Source: Bog-756 sp052143895
GTDB lineage: Bacteria > Actinomycetota > Acidimicrobiia > Acidimicrobiales > RAAP-2
Assembly: GCA_052143895.1 (NCBI GenBank)
Contig: JBKQRT010000033.1
Coordinates: forward strand, 1 to 11,576
DNA: 11,576 nucleotides
Direction of reading: 5' to 3'
Shown: one piece after another, positions 1 through 7,951 of the stretch
Numbering within the stretch: position 1 is the first letter of the stretch
Layout: each line of letters starts with the position of its first letter
Notes under the pieces: generated by a model
The model's database searches: none
What the model saw: the letters and a program-made list of their open reading frames with translations, nothing else
Told to the model about the DNA's origin: nothing
Program-made: the position numbers and the translations under genes

Positions 1-37
1 GGGCTGCCTGGTGCCACGCCGTAGCCTGGCAGATCTC

Positions 38-69
38 GTATATGCCGTATACAAGTGTACGGCATATAC
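38..69. repeat. Perfect 12-bp inverted repeat, candidate operator or hairpin
   Basis: The left arm GTATATGCCGTA (38-49) and right arm TACGGCATATAC (58-69) are exact reverse complements around the 8-nt centre TACAAGTG. The site is AT-rich in a very GC-rich neighbourhood. A TATACT hexamer (65-70) overlaps the right arm. No T-tract follows on either strand, so it does not look like a classical intrinsic terminator. A long symmetric site of this kind fits a dimeric repressor operator (TetR, PadR or GntR type), or a hairpin at the end of a gene lying left of the window. The target gene cannot be identified here. Confidence 0.6.
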
Positions 70-92
70 TCAATCCACGAAAGGACGCCCGA

Positions 93-153
93 CCCTCGGC
101 GGACACGCCGGCCCTCGGCGGACACGCCATCCCTCGGCGGACACGCCGCCCTC
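93..153. repeat. 19-bp tandem repeat, three full copies plus a stub
   Basis: The 17-bp core CCCTCGGCGGACACGCC occurs identically at 93-109, 112-128 and 131-147, separated by 2-nt spacers that differ (GG, AT). A truncated CCCTC follows at 149-153. Each core contains GGCG-GACA-CGCC, a 4-bp stem with a 4-nt loop, so the array could fold into serial mini-hairpins. The last stub overlaps the stop codon of the minus-strand membrane protein gene, so the array forms that gene's immediate 3' untranslated region. Units are too short and spacers too small for CRISPR. I saw no other copy in this window. Confidence 0.8.
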
Positions 154-646
154 AGGGCTTCGCCACCATCACCACAGCGGCCGCCACCTGTAGGAGCGCC
201 AAGAGGCCGGCCACCGCCGCCACCGCCGCGCACCGCTTCCGGAGATCGGGGGTGGATGCCGGATCGCCGACCGCGGTCTGGAGCCTCCGTTCGGCAGGCC
301 AGAGCACCATTTCGGCGGTCAGCGCCACGGCTGCCCACAACATGAGCCCGATGGTCACCCAGGCGTCGGAGAACGACCAGTCGCCCTGGCTCATGAGGAT
401 GAGAGCGATCCCGAGCACCGGCACCAGGAACAGGATCCGACCCGTCCAATTGATCCCCGGCCGGTAGTACCGCCGGAGGCTTTCGGTGGACGGTCCCCGC
501 TGTCGGAGGGCGAGCGCACAGACGCCGGCGACCACGATGGTGCCGAACCCGACCAGGGCGGCCAGCACGTGGGCGAGCAGCACGATGTCGTAGGGTGCGT
601 CCCGGGCGTGGGCGGCGATCAACTGGGACTGGAAGGTGCCGGGCAT
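152..646 (-). CDS. Small four-helix integral membrane protein, function unknown
   Basis: Using the ATG at 646 the product is 164 aa. It has four strongly hydrophobic stretches at about residues 21-47, 67-87, 95-115 and 139-162, with short Arg-rich loops (for example around 49-62 and 118-138). That is a compact four-pass membrane protein without an obvious soluble domain. The first helix begins with a LLAHVLAALVGFG stretch, reminiscent of the DUF2269-type predicted membrane proteins, but I cannot assign the family firmly. An upstream in-frame start at 709 would add 21 Arg/Pro/Ala-rich residues that look like untranslated leader; the ATG at 646 places the protein start just before the first helix. 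A CAGAAT hexamer lies 7 nt before this ATG. An AAGGA lies 14 nt upstream, rather far for a ribosome binding site. It is divergent from galT across about 200 nt. No enzymatic motif is visible. Confidence 0.7.
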   Translation of the reverse strand: MPGTFQSQLIAAHARDAPYDIVLLAHVLAALVGFGTIVVAGVCALALRQRGPSTESLRRYYRPGINWTGRILFLVPVLGIALILMSQGDWSFSDAWVTIGLMLWAAVALTAEMVLWPAERRLQTAVGDPASTPDLRKRCAAVAAVAGLLALLQVAAAVVMVAKP

Positions 647-848
647 CGGGTTGATTCTGGTCCTTGCCGGCGAAGCGGGCCAACGGCGTCCTGCACCTGC
701 TCCACCCACGGAATTGCTACGTTAGAGGCAGGGCCTTCGCCATTGCCCCGACATCTCGGATTGGGGCGAGCGCCGAAGACGGATCAGAGGTGGCGAGCAC
801 CGTGGCTAGAACGATCGAACGACCACACCGGGATGACGCGCACTGGTG

Positions 849-1838
849 ATGAATCAACTCCGACTCGATCCGCTCACCGGCCGCTGGGTGGTGGTGAGCA
901 CCGACCGGGCCACCCGCCCGCAGGCCTTCGCCCCCCGGTTGGCGCCGATCCAGGCGGACACGTCTCGCCCGTGCCCGTTCTGTCCCGGCAACGAGGAGAA
1001 CGTCACCCCGACGCTCGAGACCCTCGGACCGGACGGAGCATGGACGGTCCGAGTGGTGCCGAACCGATATCCGGCCTTCGAGGGCAACGCACCATTCGTG
1101 GTCACCAATCGCGGACCGGTGTTCACCCAGGCCACGGCCGGTGGTATCCACGAGGTCTTCGTGCTCTCGCCGAGCCACCAGAACTCGTGGTCGATGCTGA
1201 GCGACGCACAGACCACCGCGGTCATGACCGCCATCAGTGACCGGATCGAGGAGCACTCCCTCATCCCCGGCCTGCGGTACAGCCAGGCCATCGTCAACGC
1301 CGGCCGCGAAGCGGGAGCGTCCATCGAGCATCCCCACGGCCAGCTCCTCGGCATGTCCTTCGTCCCCCGCGAGCTGGTCGAGGAGCAGGCAGGCTTCGCC
1401 CGCTTCGCCGGCCGCTGCCTGCTCTGCACTACGGTCGACGCCGAGGAGAACGTCAACCACCGGGTGGTGTACTCCGACGAGCGGGTCCTGGTGGTCTGCC
1501 CGTTCTGGAGTGGCGTCCCGTACGAGATGCTGGTCATCCCGCGTGCCCACGGACCCCATCTGCACCGGAGCCCGCATACCGACCTCGTGGCGGTGGGCAA
1601 GGCCCTCAAGGTGGCGCTCGGGAGCCTGCGGGACGTGGTCGGTGACATTGCCTACAACCTGGTCTTCCACTCGGCCCCGTACCGTGCGCCGGAGCCCTAC
1701 CACTGGCACGTCCACGTCGTTCCCAAGCTCACCACTGTGGCCGGCTTCGAACTGGGCACCGGCGTGCTCATCAACATCGTGAACCCAGAACAGGCCGCCG
1801 AGGAGCTCGCCGTCCGGATTCCGGTGGCTCAGGGCTGA
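849..1838 (+). CDS. galT: Galactose-1-phosphate uridylyltransferase (HIT superfamily)
   Basis: GalT swaps UMP between UDP-glucose and galactose-1-phosphate in the cytosolic Leloir pathway. The product is 329 aa, close to the usual size, and spans both HIT-like halves. Counting from an alternative GTG at 846 (330 aa), it has the zinc-site pair C43/C46 in a CPFC motif, H111 in SPSH, and the active-site HPHGQ with H162 (metal) and H164 (the uridylylated nucleophile). The second half has FHSAP near residue 275 and the HWHVH cluster at 286-290, matching the E. coli metal-binding histidines. A further CLLC pair sits at 191-194. The start is ambiguous: GTG (846) and ATG (849) are adjacent, and neither has a clear Shine-Dalgarno; I prefer ATG. 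No galK or galE is nearby, so it may act in sugar-nucleotide salvage rather than a dedicated galactose operon. It converges on treS, and I saw no convincing terminator in the 95-nt gap. Confidence 0.92.
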   Translation: MNQLRLDPLTGRWVVVSTDRATRPQAFAPRLAPIQADTSRPCPFCPGNEENVTPTLETLGPDGAWTVRVVPNRYPAFEGNAPFVVTNRGPVFTQATAGGIHEVFVLSPSHQNSWSMLSDAQTTAVMTAISDRIEEHSLIPGLRYSQAIVNAGREAGASIEHPHGQLLGMSFVPRELVEEQAGFARFAGRCLLCTTVDAEENVNHRVVYSDERVLVVCPFWSGVPYEMLVIPRAHGPHLHRSPHTDLVAVGKALKVALGSLRDVVGDIAYNLVFHSAPYRAPEPYHWHVHVVPKLTTVAGFELGTGVLINIVNPEQAAEELAVRIPVAQG

Positions 1839-1933
1839 CCCCTCCACCAGGCCTGGGAGCCGGGTACCGGCCGGTCACCTACGCAGGCACCGGGGCCAGG
1901 CACTTCGGCAGGCACAGGGCTTCCGGCGCTCCC

Positions 1934-3685
<1,752 letters not shown>

Positions 3686-3691
3686 GTGCGC

Positions 3692-3697
3692 ACGCTA
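3692..3697 (-). promoter_or_regulatory. Candidate -10 hexamer for leaderless treS transcript
   Basis: On the minus strand TAGCGT (a TANNNT hexamer) is followed by exactly 6 nt and then the treS GTG start. There is no Shine-Dalgarno, and no convincing -35 about 17 nt upstream. This spacing would put the transcription start at or within a nucleotide or two of the GTG, which is the arrangement of leaderless actinobacterial genes. It is inferred from spacing only. Confidence 0.4.
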
Positions 3698-3726
3698 CCC
3701 GAGCGGCCGGCGGGCGAAGGGTGACC

Positions 3727-4728
3727 TCACGTGTCGGAGCACGGGGAATCGTCCGGCTCCGCCAGGACCCCGGCCAGCAGCTGGTCGGCAGCCTGGTAGG
3801 GGTCGATCCGACCGTCCACCATCGACGCGGTGACGCCGGCGAACCGGTCGGCACCCAGAACCTCGTCGATCCGCTGTTCCACCCGCGCGATGAGGATCTG
3901 ATGGAACTCGCGCTCGAGCCGCTCACGCCGCAGCGGGGCGAGGATGCCGTGCTCGATCTGGTGGGCGCGGTGGCGCCCGATCTCCGCCCAGAGCTCCTCC
4001 ACCCCCTCGCCGGTCGAGGCGATGGTGTCGACGATCGGCGGCCGCCAATCGCCGAGCTCGGTCAGGTCCAGCATCAGGTCGAGGTCCCGACGGGTCTCGC
4101 GGGCCCCCGGGCGGTCGGCCTTGTTGATGACGAACAGGTCAGCGATCTCGAGCAGACCCGCCTTGTTGGCCTGGATGGCGTCCCCCCAGCCCGGATTGAC
4201 CACCACGACGGTGGTGTCGGTGGCCGCCGCCACCTCGACTTCCTGCTGCCCCACGCCGACGGTCTCGACCAGAACGATCGGCATCCCCACCGAAGAAAAG
4301 ACCCGCACCGCCACGGGAACGGCCACGGCCAGACCGCCCAGATGGCCACGGGTGGCCATCGACCGGATGAACACGTGGTCGTCCAGGGCATGGCTCGGCA
4401 TGCGCACCCGGTCGCCGAGGATGGCGCCGCCCGAGAACGGCGAGGACGGGTCGATGGCGAGCACGGCCACCTGCCCGCCGCCGTCGAACCCGTCCTCCCG
4501 GCCCCGTACGATGAGCCGGTCGGTGAGGGTCGACTTGCCGGCGCCCGGGGCCCCGGTGATCCCCACCGTGTAGGCGTCGCCCGACTCGCGGTACGCCTGG
4601 CCGGCCACCTCCCGGGACAGGGGACCGCCGCGCTCGATCAGCGAGAGGAGCCGTGCGAGGGCCACCCGATCGCCCTTGCGGGCGGCCTCGAACAGCGCGG
4701 GGACGTCGGGCGGCTTCGGGACGGGCAT
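3727..4728 (-). CDS. meaB: MeaB-type GTPase, chaperone of B12-dependent acyl-CoA mutases
   Basis: MeaB (older name ArgK) is a SIMIBI-class G protein. It gates loading of adenosylcobalamin into methylmalonyl-CoA or isobutyryl-CoA mutase and protects the mutase from inactivation, using GTP. The 333-aa product has the family length. An N-terminal helical segment (about 1-50) precedes the Walker A motif GAPGAGKST (59-67), then IDPSSPFSGGAILGDRVRM (92-110), a family hallmark, RSMATRGHLGG (122-132), the G3-region VETVGVGQ (154-161) and the guanine-specificity NKAD (202-205). The C-terminal part (about 255-333) is the helical dimerisation arm. The start is ATG at 4728, with no good Shine-Dalgarno; a TATACG hexamer lies 11 nt upstream in the 34-nt gap after murA. 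The likely client is the mutase encoded at 6162-7859, with murA in between. It could be co-transcribed with murA or use its own start site. Confidence 0.95.
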   Translation of the reverse strand: MPVPKPPDVPALFEAARKGDRVALARLLSLIERGGPLSREVAGQAYRESGDAYTVGITGAPGAGKSTLTDRLIVRGREDGFDGGGQVAVLAIDPSSPFSGGAILGDRVRMPSHALDDHVFIRSMATRGHLGGLAVAVPVAVRVFSSVGMPIVLVETVGVGQQEVEVAAATDTTVVVVNPGWGDAIQANKAGLLEIADLFVINKADRPGARETRRDLDLMLDLTELGDWRPPIVDTIASTGEGVEELWAEIGRHRAHQIEHGILAPLRRERLEREFHQILIARVEQRIDEVLGADRFAGVTASMVDGRIDPYQAADQLLAGVLAEPDDSPCSDT

Positions 4729-4762
4729 GGAGTGACGAGCGTATACGGGTCGAACCGGCCCG

Positions 4763-6043
4763 TCAGGCCCGGTACACGTGTGCCCCGAGTGACGTCAGCT
4801 TGCCGTCGAGGTCCTCGTAGCCCCGGTCGACATGGTGGGCGTCGGTGATGACGGTCTCGCCGTCCGCCACCAGGCCGGCCAGCACCAGCGCCGCCCCGGC
4901 GCGCACGTCGAAGGCGCGGACCGGTGCGCCCGACAACCGCGGCACGCCCCGCACCACGGCGTGGTGTCCCTCGGTACGGATGTCGGCGCCCATCCGGCGC
5001 AGCTCCTCGACATAGCGGAAGCGACCGAAGAAGAGGTTCTCGGTGACGATGCCGACGCCGTGGGCCACCGTGAGCAACGTCACCAGCAGCGGCTTGTAGT
5101 CGGTGGCGAACCCCGGGTACGGCAGGGTGGCCACGTCGACGGCCTGCAGCGGGTCGGCGCGGTCCCGCACGGCGCGCAGGCCCTCGGGTTCCTGGGTGAT
5201 GCGGATGCCGGTGGCCGCCAGCTTGCGGATGAGCATGTCCATGTGCTCGGGCCGCCCGTCCTCCACCACCACGTCACCCCCGACGATGCCGGCCGCGACC
5301 AGAAAGGTGGCCACCACCAGACGATCGGGGATCACGGTGTGTCGGGCCGGGTGCAGCTCGTCGACCCCCTCGACCTCGATGCGAGAGGTCCCCGCACCGC
5401 AGATGCGCGCGCCCATCGAGTTGAGGAACCGGGCCAGGTCCTGGACCTCGGGCTCGCGGGCTGCGTTCTCGATGACCGTGCTCCCCTTGGCCAACGCCGC
5501 GGCCATCAGCACGTTGTCGGTCCCGGTGTGGCTGGGGTACTCGAGCACCACCCGGTTGCCCACCAGCCGGGGCACCGAGCCCACCGTCGACTCAACCCGG
5601 CCCTCCACGTACCCGTGGGACGACTCGAACGTCGCGCCCATCGACTCGAGCGCCCGCAGGTGCATGTCGATGGGACGCGGCCCGAAGTCGTCGCCACCCG
5701 GCATCGAGACCTTGGCCCGGCCGTGACGGGCCAGCAGCGGCCCGAGCACGACGACCGACGCCCGCATCTTCTCCACCAGCTCGTAGGGTGCCTGGGGCTC
5801 CACGCCGGCCGGCGTGGTCACCACGAGCTCGTCGGGGGTGCTGCCCCGGCGCACATCGACCCCCATCGCACCGAGCACCTCGCCCATGATGTCGACGTCG
5901 GTGATCCGCGGCACGTTGGTCAGCACGTGACGACCTTCGGCCAGGAGGCACGCCGCCATCAGCTTGAGGACCGAGTTCTTGGCACCGCCGGCCCGGACGG
6001 TCCCCGACAGGGGCCCGTTGGGTGAAACGACGAACCGATCCAC
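4763..6043 (-). CDS. murA: UDP-N-acetylglucosamine 1-carboxyvinyltransferase, Cys-to-Asp form
   Basis: MurA transfers enolpyruvate from PEP to UDP-GlcNAc, the first committed cytosolic step of peptidoglycan synthesis. The 426-aa product matches the two-domain EPSP-synthase-like fold length. It shows the N-terminal GGAKNS with K22, the KMRASVVVLGPLLARHG stretch (92-108), the active-site loop MPGGDDFGPRPIDMH (114-128), the EYPSHTGTDNVLMAA segment and the PGFATDYKP segment near the C-terminal third. In E. coli MurA the loop carries Cys115, the residue alkylated by fosfomycin; here the aligned residue is D118 (codon GAC at 5690-5692). The same Cys-to-Asp swap occurs in mycobacterial MurA and goes with fosfomycin insensitivity. 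The start is GTG at 6043, with CATACT 6 nt upstream and no strong Shine-Dalgarno. It is separated by 118 nt from the upstream mutase gene and 34 nt from the downstream meaB. Confidence 0.96.
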   Translation of the reverse strand: MDRFVVSPNGPLSGTVRAGGAKNSVLKLMAACLLAEGRHVLTNVPRITDVDIMGEVLGAMGVDVRRGSTPDELVVTTPAGVEPQAPYELVEKMRASVVVLGPLLARHGRAKVSMPGGDDFGPRPIDMHLRALESMGATFESSHGYVEGRVESTVGSVPRLVGNRVVLEYPSHTGTDNVLMAAALAKGSTVIENAAREPEVQDLARFLNSMGARICGAGTSRIEVEGVDELHPARHTVIPDRLVVATFLVAAGIVGGDVVVEDGRPEHMDMLIRKLAATGIRITQEPEGLRAVRDRADPLQAVDVATLPYPGFATDYKPLLVTLLTVAHGVGIVTENLFFGRFRYVEELRRMGADIRTEGHHAVVRGVPRLSGAPVRAFDVRAGAALVLAGLVADGETVITDAHHVDRGYEDLDGKLTSLGAHVYRA

Positions 6044-6049
6044 TCATCC

Positions 6050-6055
6050 AGTATG
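6050..6055 (-). promoter_or_regulatory. Candidate -10 hexamer for leaderless murA transcript
   Basis: On the minus strand CATACT (one mismatch to TATACT) is followed by GGATGA and then the murA GTG. The 6-nt spacing would put the transcript start at the GTG. No strong -35 is visible; CGGACC at a 16-nt spacing is a weak match. The only Shine-Dalgarno-like bases are GGA inside the 6-nt spacer. Confidence 0.4.
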
Positions 6056-6124
6056 GCCCGCCGATCTGTGAGGTCCGTCGATGCCGCCCTCACCGTCCCG
6101 AGCCCGGACGGGAGCGCCCGCCCC

Positions 6125-6157
6125 GGCCGCCCGGAACCGCTGGTCAGGCCGCCCGGA
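6125..6157. repeat. 11-bp direct repeat, 22 bp apart, in the murA leader
   Basis: GGCCGCCCGGA occurs at 6125-6135 and again at 6147-6157, between the mutase stop and murA. The centre-to-centre distance is 22 bp, about two helical turns, so both copies face the same side of the DNA. A weak hairpin CCGTCC/GGACGG (6093-6098 with 6106-6111, 7-nt loop) lies nearby and could attenuate read-through from the mutase gene. In sequence this GC-rich, both could be chance. Confidence 0.3.
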
Positions 6158-6161
6158 GCTG

Positions 6162-7859
6162 TCAGATGACGGCGCGCTCCTCCCAGCGCCCGAACACCCC
6201 GGCCAGGGCGTCGACCATCTCGCCCACGGTGGCGTAGGCACGCACGGCCTCAAAGATGGCCGGCATCAGGTTGCACTCGGAGCGCTCGGCGTCGGCGGCC
6301 AACCGTCCGAGCGTCGAGGCGACTGCCGCGGAGGAGCGCTTCTGCTTCACGTCGGCGAGGCGCTTGCGCTGGGCCTCCTCCACCTCGGGGCCGATGTGGA
6401 GCGTGGGCAGCTCGGACTCCTCGTTCCCCCCGGTGTGGGCGTTGACCCCGACCACCAGCATCCGCTCGGCGGAGATCTTCCGCTGGAACCGGTAGGCGGC
6501 GTCGGCGATCTCCCCCTGGAACCAGTTGGACTCGATGCCGGCCACCACCCCCTCGAGGATGGACCCGCGGCCCAGCTCGTCGAGGTGGCCGAAGACGGCC
6601 TCGGCTTGTGCCTCGAGCTCGTCGGTCAGCGCCTCGACGAACCACGAGCCCCCGAGCGGGTCGGCCACGTTCGTCACGCCGATCTCGTCGGCGATGACCT
6701 GCTGGGTCCGCAGCGCTATGCGGGCCGCCTTTTCAGTGGGGAGGGCGAGGACCTCGTCCATGGAGTTGGTGTGGAGGCTCTGGGTCCCACCGAGCACGCC
6801 GGCCAGGGCCTCGATGGCGGTCCGGACGATGTTGAGCTCGGGTTGCTGGGCGGTCAGTGAGGCGCCGGCCGTCTGGGTGTGGAAACGGCAGGTGAGCGAG
6901 CGGGGGTTGCGCGCCCCGTACCGGTTCCGCATCCAGGTCGCCCAGATGCGCCGGGCGGCCCGGTACTTGGCGATCTCCTCGAAGAAGTCGAGGTGAGCGT
7001 TGAAGAAGAACGAGAGGCGGGGCGCGAACTCGTCCACGTCGAGTCCGGCCGCCTGGGCCGCCTCCACGTAGGCGAACCCGTTGGCCAGGGTGAAGGCCAG
7101 CTCGTGGGCGGCCGTCGACCCCGCTTCGCGGATGTGGTAGCCGGACACCGACACCGGGTGGAAGCGGGGCAGCTCGGCGGCGCAGTAACGGATGACGTCG
7201 GTGACCAGCCGCAGGGACGGTCGGGGCGGGAAGATGTACTCCTTCTGCGCCTGGTACTCCTTCAGGATGTCGTTCTGGAGGGTCCCGCCGAGGCGCGAGC
7301 GATCGGCACCGGACTCCTCGGCGGCGGTCACGTACATGGCCAGGCACATGGCGGCCGGCGAATTGATGGTCATGGAGGTCGTGATGCCGGCGAGGTCGAT
7401 GCCGGCGAACAGGTCCTCGGTGTCCGCCAGGGTGTCCACCGCCACCCCGCACCGGCCCACCTCCCCCTCGGACAGCGGGTCGTCGGAGTCGCGACCCATC
7501 AGGGTCGGGAGGTCGTAGGCGACCGAGAGGCCGTCGCCCCCCGCCCGCAGGATGTCGTGGAAGCGGGCATTGGTGTCCTCGGCCGTCCCGAACCCGGCGA
7601 ACATACGCATCGTCCAGAGCTTCGAGCGGTACATCGACGCGTACGGCCCCCGCGTGTACGGGTAGACGCCCGGCCATTCGGCGGCCGGCCACTGCCCGCT
7701 GCCTCCCTCCCGGCCAGCGGCGGGAGCGGGACCGTAGACGGGGGAGAGCGGGATGCCCGACATCGTCTCGAAGTCGGCGTCGCGGAGCGGGGCCGAGCCG
7801 TAAGCGGCCTCCCACGCTGCGGCGCCGTCGGTCACCCCCGGGTCCTCGTCTGAGCTCAC
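6162..7859 (-). CDS. B12-dependent acyl-CoA mutase large subunit, isobutyryl-CoA mutase-like
   Basis: The 565-aa product is the substrate-binding TIM-barrel subunit of the methylmalonyl-CoA mutase family. It has no C-terminal cobalamin domain (no DxHxxG), so it needs a separate ~140-aa B12-binding subunit that is not in this window. Family segments include GPYASMYRSKLWTMRMFAGF (71-90), GLSVAYDLPTLMGRDSDDP (110-128), TLQNDILKEY (193-202), SVSGYHIREAG (237-247, catalytic H242), RLSFFFNAH (281-289) and FHTQTAGASLTAQQP (326-340). Relative to the Propionibacterium mutase, Tyr89 and Arg207, which bind the substrate carboxylate, correspond here to F87 and Q205. That is the isobutyryl-CoA mutase (IcmA) pattern; Ser at the position-114 equivalent (S112) argues against 2-hydroxyisobutyryl-CoA mutase. 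M86 replaces the usual Gln. Automated annotation may call it methylmalonyl-CoA mutase. The start is GTG at 7859, with TAAGCT 6 nt upstream. It is divergent from glpX across 92 nt; meaB lies two genes downstream. Confidence 0.9.
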   Translation of the reverse strand: MSSDEDPGVTDGAAAWEAAYGSAPLRDADFETMSGIPLSPVYGPAPAAGREGGSGQWPAAEWPGVYPYTRGPYASMYRSKLWTMRMFAGFGTAEDTNARFHDILRAGGDGLSVAYDLPTLMGRDSDDPLSEGEVGRCGVAVDTLADTEDLFAGIDLAGITTSMTINSPAAMCLAMYVTAAEESGADRSRLGGTLQNDILKEYQAQKEYIFPPRPSLRLVTDVIRYCAAELPRFHPVSVSGYHIREAGSTAAHELAFTLANGFAYVEAAQAAGLDVDEFAPRLSFFFNAHLDFFEEIAKYRAARRIWATWMRNRYGARNPRSLTCRFHTQTAGASLTAQQPELNIVRTAIEALAGVLGGTQSLHTNSMDEVLALPTEKAARIALRTQQVIADEIGVTNVADPLGGSWFVEALTDELEAQAEAVFGHLDELGRGSILEGVVAGIESNWFQGEIADAAYRFQRKISAERMLVVGVNAHTGGNEESELPTLHIGPEVEEAQRKRLADVKQKRSSAAVASTLGRLAADAERSECNLMPAIFEAVRAYATVGEMVDALAGVFGRWEERAVI

Positions 7860-7865
7860 CGACCC

Positions 7866-7871
7866 AGCTTA
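7866..7871 (-). promoter_or_regulatory. Candidate -10 hexamer for leaderless mutase transcript
   Basis: On the minus strand TAAGCT (TANNNT) is followed by GGGTCG and then the mutase GTG start. The 6-nt spacing and lack of a Shine-Dalgarno match the arrangement before treS and murA. CGAACA at a 17-nt spacing is only a 3 of 6 match to a -35. Confidence 0.45.
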
Positions 7872-7937
7872 GGTAGGTTCGCGCCTGCTGTTCGGCGCCA
7901 TGCCCCGGCCGGGCCCGGCTGGGCGCCCGACAGCAAG

Positions 7938-7943
7938 TATCGT
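7938..7943 (+). promoter_or_regulatory. Candidate -10 hexamer for glpX
   Basis: TATCGT (TANNNT) lies 8 nt before the glpX GTG start, with no Shine-Dalgarno between. A transcript starting 6-8 nt after the hexamer would have a leader of 0-2 nt. No good -35 was seen. It shares the 92-nt divergent spacer with the mutase promoter candidate. Confidence 0.35.
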
Positions 7944-7951
7944 CGTGCATC

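Noticed and set aside
93..153. CRISPR array
   Set aside because: Units are 17 bp with 2-nt spacers; a CRISPR needs longer repeats and ~30-nt unique spacers.
11..467. Plus-strand short open frames over the left-edge repeats and the membrane protein gene
   Set aside because: They translate the tandem repeat and the antisense of the membrane gene, with no ribosome binding site and no plausible protein character.
707..812. galT promoter (TACGTT at 718-723 or TAGAAC at 807-812)
   Set aside because: Neither has a recognisable -35, and the distances to the start do not help choose; the evidence is too weak for a feature.
717..1847. 376-aa open frame antisense to galT
   Set aside because: It is the reverse shadow of a convincing galT; its product is His/Gly/Asp/Arg-rich with no recognisable motif, as expected from GC-rich codon bias.
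1839..1933. Bidirectional terminator between galT and treS
   Set aside because: The best dyad is the palindrome CCAGGCCTGG (1847-1856), which has no loop, and there is no T-tract; not enough to call.
4832..6025. 397-aa open frame antisense to murA
   Set aside because: It is a His/Gly/Arg-rich shadow with no fold motif, and murA is certain.
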